Position numbers and translations under genes: made by a program. Below, piece by piece: positions 19,428 to 31,077 of a stretch of 64,000 nt of DNA. This stretch comes from Aureimonas sp. Leaf324 (lineage in GTDB: Bacteria > Pseudomonadota > Alphaproteobacteria > Rhizobiales > Rhizobiaceae). The DNA is taken from positions 464,563-528,562 of the forward strand of contig NZ_LMOH01000001.1 of assembly GCF_001423245.1 (NCBI RefSeq). The letters run 5' to 3'. The notes under the pieces are model-generated. The model was not told the DNA's origin, did not search any database, and worked only from the letters and a program-made list of their open reading frames with translations. Positions within the stretch are counted from its first letter, which is position 1; every line of letters begins with the position of its first letter.

Positions 19428-19796
19428 TCAGCCCGCATACTCGGGGAACGACGCGATCTCGGCGGCCGAGGTCGTCAGCGTCAGACGGTTGCCGTCCGGC
19501 GAGAAACGATCGATCGGGATCACCTTGGAACCCGTGAAGCCGGTGGTCGTGCCCTTGAAGTCGACCACGAGGGCGACCGGGGTGTTGGCGTCGGTGCCGA
19601 GCACCGCCTCGACTTCGCCGAGTTCGACGCCGTCACCGCTCTTCAGAACCTTGGCGCCTTCGATGGCATCGACGGACTTGTTCCAGGGCATGAGCATGAC
19701 GTTCTCGTTCACTTCGACGGCGGCGGCCTGCTGGGCCTGAACGGCGGCGCCGGAGAGAAGGAGAGCGCTGGTGGCGGCGAGAATCATGCGATGCAT
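19428..19796 (-). CDS. Exported PRC-barrel domain protein
   Basis: A 122-residue protein. Residues 1-22 are a signal peptide (hydrophobic core, cleavage near AVQAQ). The mature part is a PRC-barrel-like beta domain (EGAKVLKSGDGVELGEVEAVL, then VDFKG and KVIPIDRF strands). Exported PRC-barrel proteins are common in this order, with mostly unknown roles, perhaps in the envelope. The ATG at 19796 has GGAG 8 bases upstream; a GTG at 19805 sits only one base after that site. It is monocistronic with its own terminator. Confidence 0.8.
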   Translation of the reverse strand: MHRMILAATSALLLSGAAVQAQQAAAVEVNENVMLMPWNKSVDAIEGAKVLKSGDGVELGEVEAVLGTDANTPVALVVDFKGTTTGFTGSKVIPIDRFSPDGNRLTLTTSAAEIASFPEYAG

Positions 19797-20192
19797 TCGA
19801 TGCACTCCTTGATGATGGATGCACCCCTAACGGGATTGTTTCGAATGCGGTTCCGCGATCTTATCGTGGTCGATGAGATGCGAGATTCGCTCTCCGCTTT
19901 TTCGTCGTCATTTGGTCATTTTGGCCGGGAAACCGCCCGAGTGCGAAAGTCCCGCTTTGAAGGGATCTCCGAAGGCTTTAGGCCAACTCACTGATGGCCA
20001 GCCAAACTTTTGCCCCAGCGCCGCCAATTTTTCGGGCGCGGAAAGTTTTTTGCTTTTTGGATCGGTTCCTCGGTTTTCGGCTCGCAAAGAGGATGCCGGC
20101 GTCGGGGAGACTTTATCAAGCGGGTCCGGAAACCGTTCAATCCGACCGAACTAGGAAACGTCGCAAAGCTCGGCCCTACTGCTCGGCGCACG
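19797..20192. other. AT-richer intergenic region with no recognisable gene
   Basis: Almost 400 bases between the start of the PRC-barrel gene and the icd terminator. It is visibly richer in A/T runs than its surroundings (for example TTTTT near 20037 and TTTTTT near 20046). Small open frames on both strands have no recognisable domain and no convincing ribosome site. It must hold the PRC-barrel promoter. A small RNA is possible, but I see no clear terminator for one. Confidence 0.5.
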
Positions 20193-20220
20193 AAAAAGCC
20201 GGCGCGTGAGACGCGCCGGC
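20193..20220 (-). terminator. Rho-independent terminator of icd
   Basis: A perfect 10-bp stem (GCCGGCGCGT / ACGCGCCGGC) with a 3-base loop. It is followed on the minus strand by TTTTT, 25 bases after the icd stop. Confidence 0.93.
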
Positions 20221-20245
20221 TCCCATCTCGTATCGGTGCGGCCGC

Positions 20246-21463
20246 TTAAGCGGTCGCCATCGCCTTGCGCAGGTTCTCGTCGATCTTGTCGAGGAAGCCG
20301 GTGGTCGAGAGCCACGGCTGGTCCGGACCGATCAGGAGCGCGAGGTCCTTGGTCATGTGGCCGGCCTCGACCGTGTCGATGCAGACCTTCTCCAGCGTGT
20401 CGGCGAAGCGCTTCAGTTCGGCATTGTCGTCGAGCTTGGCGCGATGCGCGAGGCCGCGCGTCCAGGCGAAGATCGACGCGATCGAGTTGGTCGAGGTCTC
20501 TTGACCCTTCTGGTGCTGGCGGTAGTGACGCGTCACCGTGCCGTGCGCGGCCTCCGCCTCGACCGTCTTGCCGTCGGGCGTCATCAGAACCGACGTCATC
20601 AGGCCGAGCGAGCCGAAGCCCTGCGCCACGATGTCGGACTGCACGTCGCCGTCGTAGTTCTTGCAGGCCCAGACGTAGCCGCCCGACCACTTCAGCGCCG
20701 AGGCGACCATGTCGTCGATCAGACGGTGCTCGTAGGTCAGCTTGCGGCTGTCGAACTCGGCCTTGAACTCGGCGTCGAAGACCTCCTGGAAGATGTCCTT
20801 GAAGCGGCCGTCATAGGCCTTCAGGATCGTGTTCTTGGTCGACAGGTACACGGGGTAGCCGCGCAGCAGGCCGTAGTTGAACGAGGCGCGGGCGAACTCG
20901 CGGATCGAATCGTCGAGGTTGTACATCGCCATCGCGACGCCGGCGGACGGGGCCTGATAGACCTCGTGCTCGATCGTCTGGCCGTCCTCGCCGACGAACT
21001 TGATCGACAGCGTGCCCTTGCCGGGGAACTTGAAGTCGGTCGCGCGGTACTGGTCTCCGAAGGCGTGGCGGCCGACGATGATCGGCTGCGTCCAGCCCGG
21101 CACGAGGCGCGGCACGTTCTTCATGATGATCGGCTCGCGGAAGATCACGCCGCCGAGGATGTTGCGGATCGTGCCGTTCGGCGACTTCCACATCTTCTTC
21201 AGCTTGAACTCCTCGACGCGCTGCTCGTCGGGGGTGATCGTGGCGCACTTCACGCCGACGCCGTGCTTCTTGATCGCGTGGGCGGAGTCGATCGTCACTT
21301 GGTCGCCGGTCGCATCGCGGTTCTCGACCGAGAGGTCGTAGTACTCGAGATCGATGTCGAGGTAGGGGTGGATCAGCTTGTCCTTGATGGACTGCCAGAT
21401 GATCCGGGTCATCTCGTCGCCGTCGAGCTCCACGACCGGATTGTCGACCTTGATCTTCGCCAT
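20246..21463 (-). CDS. icd: NADP-dependent isocitrate dehydrogenase
   Basis: A 405-residue class II (eukaryote-like, homodimeric) isocitrate dehydrogenase, the form typical of Hyphomicrobiales. It catalyses oxidative decarboxylation of isocitrate to 2-oxoglutarate in the TCA cycle. Conserved strings are the N-terminal [12 protein letters not shown], the substrate loop [13 protein letters not shown] and [14 protein letters not shown], and the NADP region [11 protein letters not shown]. Length is normal. It is transcribed alone and ends at a strong terminator. Confidence 0.98.
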   Translation of the reverse strand: MAKIKVDNPVVELDGDEMTRIIWQSIKDKLIHPYLDIDLEYYDLSVENRDATGDQVTIDSAHAIKKHGVGVKCATITPDEQRVEEFKLKKMWKSPNGTIRNILGGVIFREPIIMKNVPRLVPGWTQPIIVGRHAFGDQYRATDFKFPGKGTLSIKFVGEDGQTIEHEVYQAPSAGVAMAMYNLDDSIREFARASFNYGLLRGYPVYLSTKNTILKAYDGRFKDIFQEVFDAEFKAEFDSRKLTYEHRLIDDMVASALKWSGGYVWACKNYDGDVQSDIVAQGFGSLGLMTSVLMTPDGKTVEAEAAHGTVTRHYRQHQKGQETSTNSIASIFAWTRGLAHRAKLDDNAELKRFADTLEKVCIDTVEAGHMTKDLALLIGPDQPWLSTTGFLDKIDENLRKAMATA

Positions 21464-21658
21464 CGCTGTCTTCCCCTTGCGACGCGCTCGGCCGAACGGG
21501 ACGAGCGCTTTCGAATGATGGGGGCATGTGCGCCCCCGGCACGATGCTCGGGCCTATAGCATCGCCCCCCTGCCGCGCAAAGCCGCGCCGGGCTTTGCGC
21601 CGCCCGCTTCCTTCGGATAATCGTGCCGGCCAACACGGATCATCGAGGACGGGCGCAC

Positions 21659-22432
21659 TTGGCCGGCACCAACAGAAGCGACGAGAACCGGACCGGCGGA
21701 CCGGCGATCATTCTCGTCGAACCCCAGCTCGGCGAGAACATCGGCATGGTGGCGCGTGCGATGGCCAATTTCGGCCTCGACGACCTGCGCCTCGTCAACC
21801 CGCGCGACGGCTGGCCGAACGAGAAGGCGAGGGCGAGCGCCTCGCGTGCGGACCACGTGATCGATGCGGTCCAGCTGTTCGATACCGTCGAGGCGGCGGC
21901 GGCCGACCTCACCTACCTCCTCGCCACCACCGCCCGCCCGCGCTACTCGATCAAGCCCGTGCGCGGGCCGGAGGAGGCCGGCGCTGAGCTGCGCGCCCGT
22001 TTCACGGCCGGGCAGGGCGCGGGCATCCTCTTCGGGCGCGAGCGCTTCGGCCTCTCGAACGAAGAGGTCGATCTCGCCGACGAGATCGTGACTTTCCCGG
22101 TGAACCCCGCCTTTGCCTCATTGAACATCGCGCAGGCGGTGCTTCTGATGAGTTACGAGTGGATGAAGTCGGGCCTTGGCGAGGGTGCTGCGCCGCGCTT
22201 CCAGGCGCCCGAGATCGCGCCGGCCGCCAAGGAAGACCTCTACCGTCTCTTCGACCATCTGGAGAGCGCGCTCGACACGACGAACTTCTTCTTCCCGCCG
22301 GAGAAGCGGGAATCGATGGTCCACAATCTGCGGATCATGCTGACGCGTGCCGGTTTCTCGGATGCCGAGGTGCGAATGCTGCGCGGCGTGCTGCGCGCGT
22401 TCGAATACCGAATTGAAAAAGGCGAGCCGTGA
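21659..22432 (+). CDS. TrmJ-like tRNA/rRNA 2'-O-methyltransferase (SpoU/TrmH family)
   Basis: A 257-residue SPOUT methyltransferase with the family's trefoil-knot motifs: [20 protein letters not shown] at the start, [15 protein letters not shown] in the middle and [12 protein letters not shown] near the cofactor knot. Members close to TrmJ methylate the ribose of tRNA position 32. The start is taken as TTG at 21659 because GAGGA lies about 9 bases upstream and MAGT is the usual N-terminus; a GTG at 21623 is the alternative. Its stop overlaps the murI start. Confidence 0.88.
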   Translation: MAGTNRSDENRTGGPAIILVEPQLGENIGMVARAMANFGLDDLRLVNPRDGWPNEKARASASRADHVIDAVQLFDTVEAAAADLTYLLATTARPRYSIKPVRGPEEAGAELRARFTAGQGAGILFGRERFGLSNEEVDLADEIVTFPVNPAFASLNIAQAVLLMSYEWMKSGLGEGAAPRFQAPEIAPAAKEDLYRLFDHLESALDTTNFFFPPEKRESMVHNLRIMLTRAGFSDAEVRMLRGVLRAFEYRIEKGEP

Positions 22433-23211
22433 GCGACAAGCCCGTTCTCCTCTTCGATTCCGGCATCGGTGGGTTGACGGTGCTGCGCGAAGCGCGCGTC
22501 CTCATGCCCGAGCGGCGCTTCGTCTACGTCGCCGACGATGCTGCGTTTCCGTACGGCGACTGGGAAGAGGAGGCGTTGCGGACGCGGATCGTCGGCCTGT
22601 TCGGCGATCTTCTCGCCGAGCACGACCCCGCGCTCTGCATGATCCCGTGCAACACGGCGTCGACGCTCGTGCTGGGGGACCTCCGGACCACGTTCCCGCA
22701 CATGCAGTTCGTCGGCACCGTTCCCGCCGTCAAGCCGGCGGCCGAGCGGACGCGCTCCGGCCTCGTCTCGGTCCTCGCGACGCCCGGCACCGTCAAGCGA
22801 CAGTACACGCGCGATCTCATCACGCAGTGGGCTTCGAGATGCGAGGTCAACCTCGTGGGCAGCGTCCGGCTCGCCGAGCTGGCCGAACATTACATGCGCC
22901 ATGGCTTCGTCGAGGAAGAAGCCGTGGCGGCCGAGATCGCGCCGTGCTTCGTCGAGCGCGACGGTCGGCGCACCGACATTGTGGTGCTGGCGTGCACGCA
23001 CTATCCGTTTCTCGCCAATCGCATGCGCAAAACGGCGCCATGGCCCGTCGACTGGCTCGATCCGGCCGAGGCCATCGCCCGGCGGGCCCTGTCGCTGCTG
23101 TCGGCGCCGTCGGGCGACATTCCGTCGGGACCGGACCGAGCGATCTTCACCAAGGGCTCGCCGGATGCCGCGACGCGCTCGCTGATCCGCGGCTTCGGGC
23201 TTGCTGCCTGA
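22429..23211 (+). CDS. murI: Glutamate racemase
   Basis: A 260-residue racemase that supplies D-glutamate for peptidoglycan. The two catalytic cysteines are C74 (PCNTAST) and C189 (ACTHYPF, with H191), and the N-terminal substrate loop [11 protein letters not shown] is intact. It starts with GTG overlapping the methyltransferase stop (CCGTGAG), so the two genes are translationally coupled. A strong hairpin without a T-run follows the stop. Confidence 0.95.
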   Translation: MSDKPVLLFDSGIGGLTVLREARVLMPERRFVYVADDAAFPYGDWEEEALRTRIVGLFGDLLAEHDPALCMIPCNTASTLVLGDLRTTFPHMQFVGTVPAVKPAAERTRSGLVSVLATPGTVKRQYTRDLITQWASRCEVNLVGSVRLAELAEHYMRHGFVEEEAVAAEIAPCFVERDGRRTDIVVLACTHYPFLANRMRKTAPWPVDWLDPAEAIARRALSLLSAPSGDIPSGPDRAIFTKGSPDAATRSLIRGFGLAA

Positions 23212-23232
23212 GATCGGGAGGTGTTCCCTGGG

Positions 23233-23259
23233 CAGGCCGACAGCATGGCGGTCGGCCTG
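23233..23259 (+). other. Hairpin downstream of murI
   Basis: A perfect 9-bp inverted repeat (CAGGCCGAC / GTCGGCCTG) with a 9-base loop, 21 bases after the murI stop and before the small membrane-protein gene. No T-run follows, so it is not a standard terminator; it may act as an mRNA end or pause. Confidence 0.45.
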
Positions 23260-23378
23260 GCAAGCCGCTGGGACGTGCTCGGGATTGTGATCGAAAGAGC
23301 GCGGGGCCGGGCCCCGGCAAAGGAACGGCTGCAGCGCGTCATCGTTCGTCAGGCGGTATCAAACCAACGGATCGATCC

Positions 23379-23537
23379 ATGGACCTGATCAAGATCATCT
23401 TCGCCATCCTGCTGCCGCCGCTCGGCGTGTTCATGGAGGTCGGGCTCGGCAAGCACTTCTGGATCAACATCATCCTGACGCTCCTCGGCTACATCCCCGG
23501 CATCGTCCACGCGATCTGGGTGATCGCCCGCAAGTGA
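23379..23537 (+). CDS. YqaE/Pmp3 family small membrane protein
   Basis: A 52-residue protein of the UPF0057/Pmp3 family. It has two membrane spans (about residues 4-21 and 27-48) joined by the conserved LPPLGVFMEVGLGKHFWINI turn. Eukaryotic Pmp3 affects membrane potential and salt tolerance; bacterial roles are unclear. Length and the PPLGV motif fit the family exactly. It lies 167 bases after murI on the same strand. Confidence 0.9.
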   Translation: MDLIKIIFAILLPPLGVFMEVGLGKHFWINIILTLLGYIPGIVHAIWVIARK

Positions 23538-23584
23538 CCGCCGCGGCTTGACTTCTCGGGCTTTGGCCAATAGGGACAGCCTAT

Positions 23585-23606
23585 CGGCGGATCGAAGGGT
23601 CCGCCG
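23585..23606 (+). other. Hairpin in the rpsD leader / after the Pmp3 gene
   Basis: A 7-bp stem (CGGCGGA / TCCGCCG) with an 8-base loop, followed by a loosely T-rich stretch (GTTTCATTTT). It could terminate the upstream transcript or belong to the rpsD leader. Confidence 0.4.
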
Positions 23607-23746
23607 GTTTCATTTTACGTGTCCCGTGGGCCGCCGTGCGCTTCGTTCGGCAGCCCTGTCGGTCTCGCTCCAAAGGTGAGACAAAGGAGGGCGCGTTTCC
23701 TCGCGCAGCGGATGGTCCGCGTGCGCCTCATCCTTTGGGAAATGCG

Positions 23747-24364
23747 ATGTCAAAGCGCGAGTCGTCCAAGTACAAAATCGATCGCCGCATGGGCGAGAAC
23801 ATCTGGGGCCGTCCGAAGTCCCCGGTGAACCGCCGCCAGTACGGCCCGGGCCAGCACGGCCAGCGCCGCAAGGGCAAGATGTCCGACTTCGGCACGCAGC
23901 TGCGTGCGAAGCAGAAGCTCAAGGGCTACTACGGCGACATCTCCGAGAAGCAGTTCCGCAAGACCTACGAGGAAGCCGCCCGTCGTCGTGGCGACACCTC
24001 GGAGAACCTGGTCGGTCTGCTTGAGTCGCGTCTCGACGCGATCGTCTACCGCGCGAAGTTCGTGCCGACGATCTGGGCCGCCCGCCAGTTCGTCAACCAC
24101 GGCCATGTCAACGTCAACGGCGTGCGCACCAACATCGGTTCGTACCGCTGCAAGGCCGGCGACGTGATCGAGGTTCGCCAGAAGTCGAAGCAGCTGACCG
24201 TCCTCATCGAGGCGACCCAGCTCGCCGAGCGCGACGTGCCGGACTACATCGAGGCGGATCACTCCAAGATGGTCGCGACCTTCCAGCGCATTCCGGGCCT
24301 CGGCGACGTGCCGTACCCGGTCGTCATGGAGCCGAACCTGGTCGTCGAGTTCTACTCGCGCTGA
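23747..24364 (+). CDS. rpsD: 30S ribosomal protein S4
   Basis: A 205-residue primary rRNA-binding protein of the small subunit. The N-terminal part contains [10 protein letters not shown]. The S4 RNA-binding domain spans about residues 94-155 ([28 protein letters not shown]). ATG at 23747 gives the canonical [10 protein letters not shown] start. As usual in this order it stands away from the main ribosomal operons. A strong terminator follows. Confidence 0.99.
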   Translation: MSKRESSKYKIDRRMGENIWGRPKSPVNRRQYGPGQHGQRRKGKMSDFGTQLRAKQKLKGYYGDISEKQFRKTYEEAARRRGDTSENLVGLLESRLDAIVYRAKFVPTIWAARQFVNHGHVNVNGVRTNIGSYRCKAGDVIEVRQKSKQLTVLIEATQLAERDVPDYIEADHSKMVATFQRIPGLGDVPYPVVMEPNLVVEFYSR

Positions 24365-24393
24365 TCGGTTCGCCGAGAGCTATCGAATGCGAA

Positions 24394-24416
24394 GGCCGCC
24401 TCCGGGCGGCCTTTTG
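24394..24416 (+). terminator. Rho-independent terminator of rpsD
   Basis: A perfect 7-bp stem (GGCCGCC / GGCGGCC) with a TCCG loop, followed by TTTT, 29 bases after the rpsD stop. Confidence 0.92.
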
Positions 24417-24465
24417 TTGTGGGGCCGTCCTTGTTAATCGAGGCCCGAAGCGAGGACCTGGCCCG

Positions 24466-25347
24466 ATGCTGGACGACGTTCCGAACCAGCCGATCAACGA
24501 GACGGCCGACGAAGCCGACACCGGCGGCGCGCATCCGATGTTTCGCGATGCGCCCGATTCGGTATCCTTCAAGAAGCTCCGCAAGCGTCTCCTGCGCGAG
24601 ATGCGGGAGACGATCGGGACCCACGCCATGGCGCGGCCCGGCGCACGCTGGCTGGTTGCGATTTCCGGCGGCAAGGACTCCTACTCGCTGCTCGCTCTGC
24701 TGCTCGACCTGAAATGGCGCGGGCTCCTGCCGGTCGAGCTTCTCGCCTGCAATCTCGACCAAGGCCAGCCGAATTTCCCGAAGCACGTCCTGCCCGACTG
24801 GCTGACGGCGAACGGCATCGCCCATCGGATCGAGTATCGCGACACCTACTCCATCGTGAAGGAGAAGGTGCCGACGGGCGCGACCTACTGTTCGCTCTGC
24901 TCTCGCCTCCGCCGAGGCAATCTCTACCGCATCGCGCGGGAGGAGGGCTGCGAGGCGCTGGTGCTCGGGCACCATCGCGACGACAGCCTCGAGACCTTCT
25001 TCCTCAACATGTTCCACGGCGGCAAGCTGTCGGCCATGCCGCCGAAGCTCCTGAACGACGAGGGTGACCTTCTCGTCCTGCGTCCGCTGATCCGCTCGGC
25101 GGAGGATGATCTTGCGCGCTTCGCCGCCGCCATGCGCTTTCCCATCATCCCCTGCGACCTCTGCGGCAGTCAGGACGGTCTTCAGCGCAACGCCATGAAG
25201 GCGTTCCTGTCGGACATGGAAACGCGCTTTCCGGGCCGTCGCGAGACGATCGGACGGGCGCTCGCTAACGTGCGTCCGAGCCATCTCCTCGACCCCGCGC
25301 TCTTCGACTTCGCCAGCCTCCAGCCCCGATTGGACGAAACCCCGTGA
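24466..25347 (+). CDS. ttcA: tRNA 2-thiocytidine(32) synthetase TtcA
   Basis: A 293-residue PP-loop ATPase that thiolates cytidine 32 of tRNA. The PP-loop SGGKDS is at residues 67-72. Two Cx2C pairs (C142/C145 and C230/C233) hold the 4Fe-4S cluster needed for sulfur transfer. The catalytic motifs are complete. The N-terminal 35 residues are low-complexity and variable. Its stop overlaps the next gene's GTG, so the pair is coupled. Confidence 0.95.
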   Translation: MLDDVPNQPINETADEADTGGAHPMFRDAPDSVSFKKLRKRLLREMRETIGTHAMARPGARWLVAISGGKDSYSLLALLLDLKWRGLLPVELLACNLDQGQPNFPKHVLPDWLTANGIAHRIEYRDTYSIVKEKVPTGATYCSLCSRLRRGNLYRIAREEGCEALVLGHHRDDSLETFFLNMFHGGKLSAMPPKLLNDEGDLLVLRPLIRSAEDDLARFAAAMRFPIIPCDLCGSQDGLQRNAMKAFLSDMETRFPGRRETIGRALANVRPSHLLDPALFDFASLQPRLDETP

Positions 25348-26171
25348 CCTTCGATATCGACACGCTTGCCACCATCCTGCGCGACGCCGCCAAGGCCGAG
25401 GTCATGCCGCGCTTCCGGCGCTTGGATGAAGGCGACATTCGCGAGAAGACGTCCGCAATCGATCTTGTGACAGAGGCGGACGAGAGCGCCGAGCGCTTCA
25501 TCAAGGCGGCCTGCGGCAGCGCCTTCCCCGACGCGCTCTTCGTGGGTGAGGAAAGCGTCGCGGCCGATCCGGCCCTTCTGGCCAAGATCGCCGAGGCCGA
25601 CCTCTCGATCATCGTCGATCCGATCGACGGCACGGCCAATTTCGCGATGGGCGTGCCGCTGTTCGGCGTGATGGCCGCAGTCGTCTCGAAAGGACAGACG
25701 ATCGGCGGCATCATCTACGATCCGCTCGGCGACGACTTCATGATCGCCGAGCGCGGGGCCGGATCATTCCTGGTGCGTCCGAACGGCGAGCGTCAGCGCC
25801 TGCAGGTCGCAGCACCTGCTCCGGTCGAGGAGCTGTTCGGTGTCGCGTCGTCGAGCTTTCTGCCGAGGGAGGAGCGCCGTCAGCTCCTTCAGCGGATGGC
25901 CGAGATCCGGGTTTTCGCGAACTATCGCACAGCCGCCCATGAGTACCGCCTCGCGGCGTCCGGCCACGTCCACTTCCAGTTCTATCTGAAGCTCATGCCC
26001 TGGGATCACCTCGCCGGGTCGCTGCTGATCGAGGAAGCCGGCGGCTACGTGCGCAAGCTCGACGGTTCGCCCTACCTGCCGACCGACGTCGAGGGCGGCC
26101 TTCTGACCGCCCCGGACGCGGCGACCTGGAAGGCCGTGCGCGAGCTCGTCGGCCCCGAGATCACCGCCTGA
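25344..26171 (+). CDS. Inositol monophosphatase family protein
   Basis: A 275-residue lithium-sensitive phosphatase fold. Metal ligands are visible in E70 (GEE), D92 and D95 (VDPIDGT) and D220 (WDHLAG). It removes phosphate from a small substrate such as inositol 1-phosphate, PAP or histidinol phosphate; sequence reading alone cannot choose. It starts at GTG overlapping the ttcA stop and converges on the MFS gene with 16 bases between. Confidence 0.88.
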   Translation: MTFDIDTLATILRDAAKAEVMPRFRRLDEGDIREKTSAIDLVTEADESAERFIKAACGSAFPDALFVGEESVAADPALLAKIAEADLSIIVDPIDGTANFAMGVPLFGVMAAVVSKGQTIGGIIYDPLGDDFMIAERGAGSFLVRPNGERQRLQVAAPAPVEELFGVASSSFLPREERRQLLQRMAEIRVFANYRTAAHEYRLAASGHVHFQFYLKLMPWDHLAGSLLIEEAGGYVRKLDGSPYLPTDVEGGLLTAPDAATWKAVRELVGPEITA

Positions 26172-26187
26172 ACCGTTTGGCGGCGGC

Positions 26188-27462
26188 CTACTCGGCCGCC
26201 GCGGGTTCCACGACGCGGGGCCCGCCGTCGCGCGGGCTCGGCCGCTCGTTGAAGAGCTTGCCGTTCTCGGCGACGAGCGTGCAGCCGAAAGCGCCGAGCG
26301 ACAGGACGACGTAGCCGACGAGGAGCGGGATCAGCGTCCCGTCGTACATGAAGCCGACGATCCCGCCGAGGACGCCACCGCCGAAGGTCTGCATGAAGCC
26401 CAGCACCGACGAAGCCGTGCCGGCCACGTGGCCGAGTGGGTCCATGGCCAGCGCGTTGAAGTTCGTGCCGATGAAGCCGAACATGCAGAGCGAGAGGATC
26501 GTCATCGGTAGGTAGACCGAGAAGGGCGGCACGCCGCCGTTCAAAAGCGCGATGACGAGGTGCAGGACGTTCAGCCCGAGGAAAACGCACATCGCGCCAT
26601 GCGACAGGTGCCGCATCCCGAAGCGCTCGACCAGACGCGAGTTCCAGAACGACGCGAACGCCATGAAGATCGCGCCGGCCGAGAAGTAGAGCGTGAACTC
26701 GGGGCCCATGCCGTAGATCGAGACGTAGATCTGCTCCGCCTGGTTGATGAAGGCGAAGAGGACGCCGAAGGTCAGAGCGGTAGAGAGCGTGTAGGCGAAG
26801 GCCGTGCGATTGGTCACGACGACCCGGAACGCCTGCCCGACACGTGCGATCGTCAGCGGCAGCCGGTCTTCAGGATGCTGCGTCTCGGGCAGGCGGAAGT
26901 AGGTCCACAGCGTCACGAACGCGCCGAAGGCCGCGACCGCGATGAAGATCTCGTGCCAGTCGCCCACGAAGAGCACGAGCTGGCCGAGATTCGGCGCGAT
27001 CACCGGGATCGCCATGAAGATCATCATGACGAGCGACATGACGCTTGCCATGCGCGCGCCGCCGAAGCAGTCGCGCACGACCGATACCGCGATGACGCGC
27101 GTGGCGGCCGCACCGATCCCCTGGATCGCACGAAGCGTCAGGAGCATGGCGAAGCTCGTCGAGAAGACGGCTGCGACCGACGCCAAGACATAGACGCAGA
27201 GGCCGAACAGCAGCACCGGCCGCCGGCCGAAGCGGTCCGATAGCGTACCGTAGAAGATCTGCGAGATGCCGAAACCCATCACGTAGGCAGTGATGACGAA
27301 CTGGGCGTGGTTCGGGTTGGCCAGTTCCAGCGTCTGCGTGATGTTGGTGAGCGCCGGGATGAAGATGTCGATGGCCGCGGCGTTCAGCGCCATGATGCAG
27401 GCGATCAGGGTCACGAGCTCCCAATAGGGAATCCCGCGCACGGTCTTGGGCGCGCTCGACAT
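26188..27462 (-). CDS. Bcr/CflA-type MFS multidrug transporter
   Basis: A 424-residue 12-span drug:proton antiporter. The MFS motif A (DRFGRRPVLL) lies in the loop after span 2, and the N-terminal part contains the D-F-linked region ALNAAAIDIFIPALTNI typical of the Bcr/CflA group. It probably exports toxic compounds such as bicyclomycin-like or chloramphenicol-like drugs; the true substrate is unknown. The cytoplasmic tail (about 20 residues) is charged. It is transcribed alone. Confidence 0.88.
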   Translation of the reverse strand: MSSAPKTVRGIPYWELVTLIACIMALNAAAIDIFIPALTNITQTLELANPNHAQFVITAYVMGFGISQIFYGTLSDRFGRRPVLLFGLCVYVLASVAAVFSTSFAMLLTLRAIQGIGAAATRVIAVSVVRDCFGGARMASVMSLVMMIFMAIPVIAPNLGQLVLFVGDWHEIFIAVAAFGAFVTLWTYFRLPETQHPEDRLPLTIARVGQAFRVVVTNRTAFAYTLSTALTFGVLFAFINQAEQIYVSIYGMGPEFTLYFSAGAIFMAFASFWNSRLVERFGMRHLSHGAMCVFLGLNVLHLVIALLNGGVPPFSVYLPMTILSLCMFGFIGTNFNALAMDPLGHVAGTASSVLGFMQTFGGGVLGGIVGFMYDGTLIPLLVGYVVLSLGAFGCTLVAENGKLFNERPSPRDGGPRVVEPAAAE

Positions 27463-27554
27463 GAGGTCCGGTCTTTCGTTGGTCGCGTTCGTTCTAAGCC
27501 GGGCGGTACAAAAAGCAAGGTCGCCTGACGAACGCTGCGGCTGGTCCGCAAACG

Positions 27555-27581
27555 AAAAAGGCCCGCTCGGATGAGCGGGCC
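27555..27581 (-). terminator. Rho-independent terminator after grxD
   Basis: A perfect 9-bp stem (GGCCCGCTC / GAGCGGGCC) with a GGAT loop. Read on the minus strand it is followed by TTTTT, 22 bases after the grxD stop. It closes the purine-bolA-grxD transcript. Confidence 0.93.
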
Positions 27582-27603
27582 TGTCTGAGTCGGCGAATGG
27601 CGG

Positions 27604-27948
27604 TCAGGACGCCGTTGCCGGGGCGTTCAAGGCGATTCCCTTATCGCCCATGAAATCCTGCAGCTCACCCGCCTGGAACATCTCGCGGAGGATGTCGCAG
27701 CCCCCGACGAACTCGCCCTTCACGTAGACCTGCGGAATCGTCGGCCAGCCGCCGTATTCCTTGATGCCGCTGCGAAGCTCGTCCGAGCTCAGGACGTTGA
27801 CGCCCTTGTAGGGCACGCCGAGGTAGTTGAGGATCTGGACGACCTGACCGGAGAAGCCGCACTGCGGAAAGTCCGGCGTGCCCTTCATGAAGACGACCAC
27901 GTCGTTTGTCTTCACCTCGTTGTCGATCCACTCGATGATGCCGGCCAT
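27604..27948 (-). CDS. grxD: Monothiol glutaredoxin (Grx4/GrxD type)
   Basis: A 114-residue monothiol glutaredoxin with active-site CGFS (C30), preceded by MKGTPDFPQ and followed by the glutathione-binding WPTIPQVYV and GGCDI strings. Such proteins carry a glutathione-ligated 2Fe-2S cluster and work with BolA. bolA is the next gene upstream, 105 bases away on the same strand. The ATG at 27948 gives the canonical start; a 20-residue upstream extension is unsupported. Confidence 0.95.
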   Translation of the reverse strand: MAGIIEWIDNEVKTNDVVVFMKGTPDFPQCGFSGQVVQILNYLGVPYKGVNVLSSDELRSGIKEYGGWPTIPQVYVKGEFVGGCDILREMFQAGELQDFMGDKGIALNAPATAS

Positions 27949-28053
27949 GGCCAAATCCCGTCTTGTCGCGCCCGCCGACCCGGCGGGCAATGGTGCGTCT
28001 CGGCTCACATACGATGTCCGGGTCGCGCTTTAAAGGTCGCGTGGATCGGATGC

Positions 28054-28287
28054 CTACTTCGGAGCGCTCGTCTGTAGGGCGAGGGCATGCAGGACGCCGC
28101 CCATGTTCCCCTGCAGCGCCTTGTAGACCATCTGATGCTGCTGAACGCGCGACTTGCCGCGAAACGATTCCGCGACGACTTCGGCGGCGTAATGGTCCCC
28201 GTCGCCCGCAAGGTCGCGGATCGTGACCGTCGCGTCCGGAATGGCGTCCTTGATCATCGCTTCGATGTCGTGAGCGTTCATGGGCAT
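28054..28287 (-). CDS. bolA: BolA family protein
   Basis: A 77-residue BolA protein. The core contains the invariant histidine of the AEVVAESFRGKSRVQQHQMVY region and the C-terminal GVLHALAL helix. BolA proteins bridge a 2Fe-2S cluster with CGFS glutaredoxins, and grxD follows directly. AGGAG lies 8 bases before the ATG at 28287. It lies 99 bases downstream of purL in the same direction; purL-bolA-grxD is a common order in Hyphomicrobiales. Confidence 0.95.
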   Translation of the reverse strand: MPMNAHDIEAMIKDAIPDATVTIRDLAGDGDHYAAEVVAESFRGKSRVQQHQMVYKALQGNMGGVLHALALQTSAPK

Positions 28288-28352
28288 GCGGTAATCTCCT
28301 GCCGGCGACGACGATAGGGAGGCGTCGCCGCAATGCCGAGGATAGGGCCATT

Positions 28353-28378
28353 GCCGGGTCCGAGCAATCGAACCCGGC
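28353..28378 (-). other. Hairpin just downstream of purL
   Basis: A 7-bp stem (GCCGGGT / ACCCGGC) with a 12-base loop, 8 bases after the purL stop. There is no T-run. It may partly separate purL from bolA-grxD. Confidence 0.35.
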
Positions 28379-28386
28379 CGCTCGCG

Positions 28387-30603
<2,217 letters not shown>

Positions 30604-30672
30604 GGAGACTCCGAAACCGTCTTCAGGAATGGCGAAAGGCCTTCGCCGCCGATCGGGCGGGAAAGCTGCGTC

Positions 30673-31077
30673 TTATCTGGCCGGTACCCAATCCGACCGG
30701 TTGCGGCAAGGGCCGACGTCGGCACTGGCGCGCAGGATCGTCGCGTCATCCTCGACCTGACTGACCGCGCCTTCGATCCGGCGCTGCAGGATCAGCAGCG
30801 TATGGTCGAGGCGACCGTCCCGCATCGGCGCGCGCAGGCAGACGGCATAGCCGGACGCGGCAACGCCGGCGACAAAACCCCGTGTCCGCTCGAACGGCTG
30901 GCGCCGGTAGATCGCCGACCCCGTATCGCGGATGTAGCGAATTTCCGCAGCGTTCGGAGCGGGCGCTCCAACGGCGGTCAACGGCGCCGCGTCGGTGCGA
31001 CAACCGCCGAGAACGGTCGACGCCAGGACGAGCAGGCCGAAGCCCGCAATTCGCAGGATCGTAGGCGCTTCAGGCAT
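30673..31077 (-). CDS. Predicted lipoprotein in the purine operon (second of two)
   Basis: A 134-residue protein with a signal sequence and lipobox LGGC, followed by a short linker. The remaining domain (about residues 40-134) is rich in Arg and has two further cysteines (AVCLR, GPCRN) that could pair. No domain was recognised. The start at 31077 overlaps the end of the preceding lipoprotein gene by 8 bases. It lies 69 bases before purL. Its place inside a purine operon is unexplained; co-transcription is inferred. Confidence 0.7.
   Translation of the reverse strand: MPEAPTILRIAGFGLLVLASTVLGGCRTDAAPLTAVGAPAPNAAEIRYIRDTGSAIYRRQPFERTRGFVAGVAASGYAVCLRAPMRDGRLDHTLLILQRRIEGAVSQVEDDATILRASADVGPCRNRSDWVPAR

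Noticed and set aside
19994-20249. Small open frames of about 70-80 codons before icd
   Set aside because: No ribosome site, no domain, and one crosses the icd terminator stem. They are more likely chance frames in the AT-richer gap.
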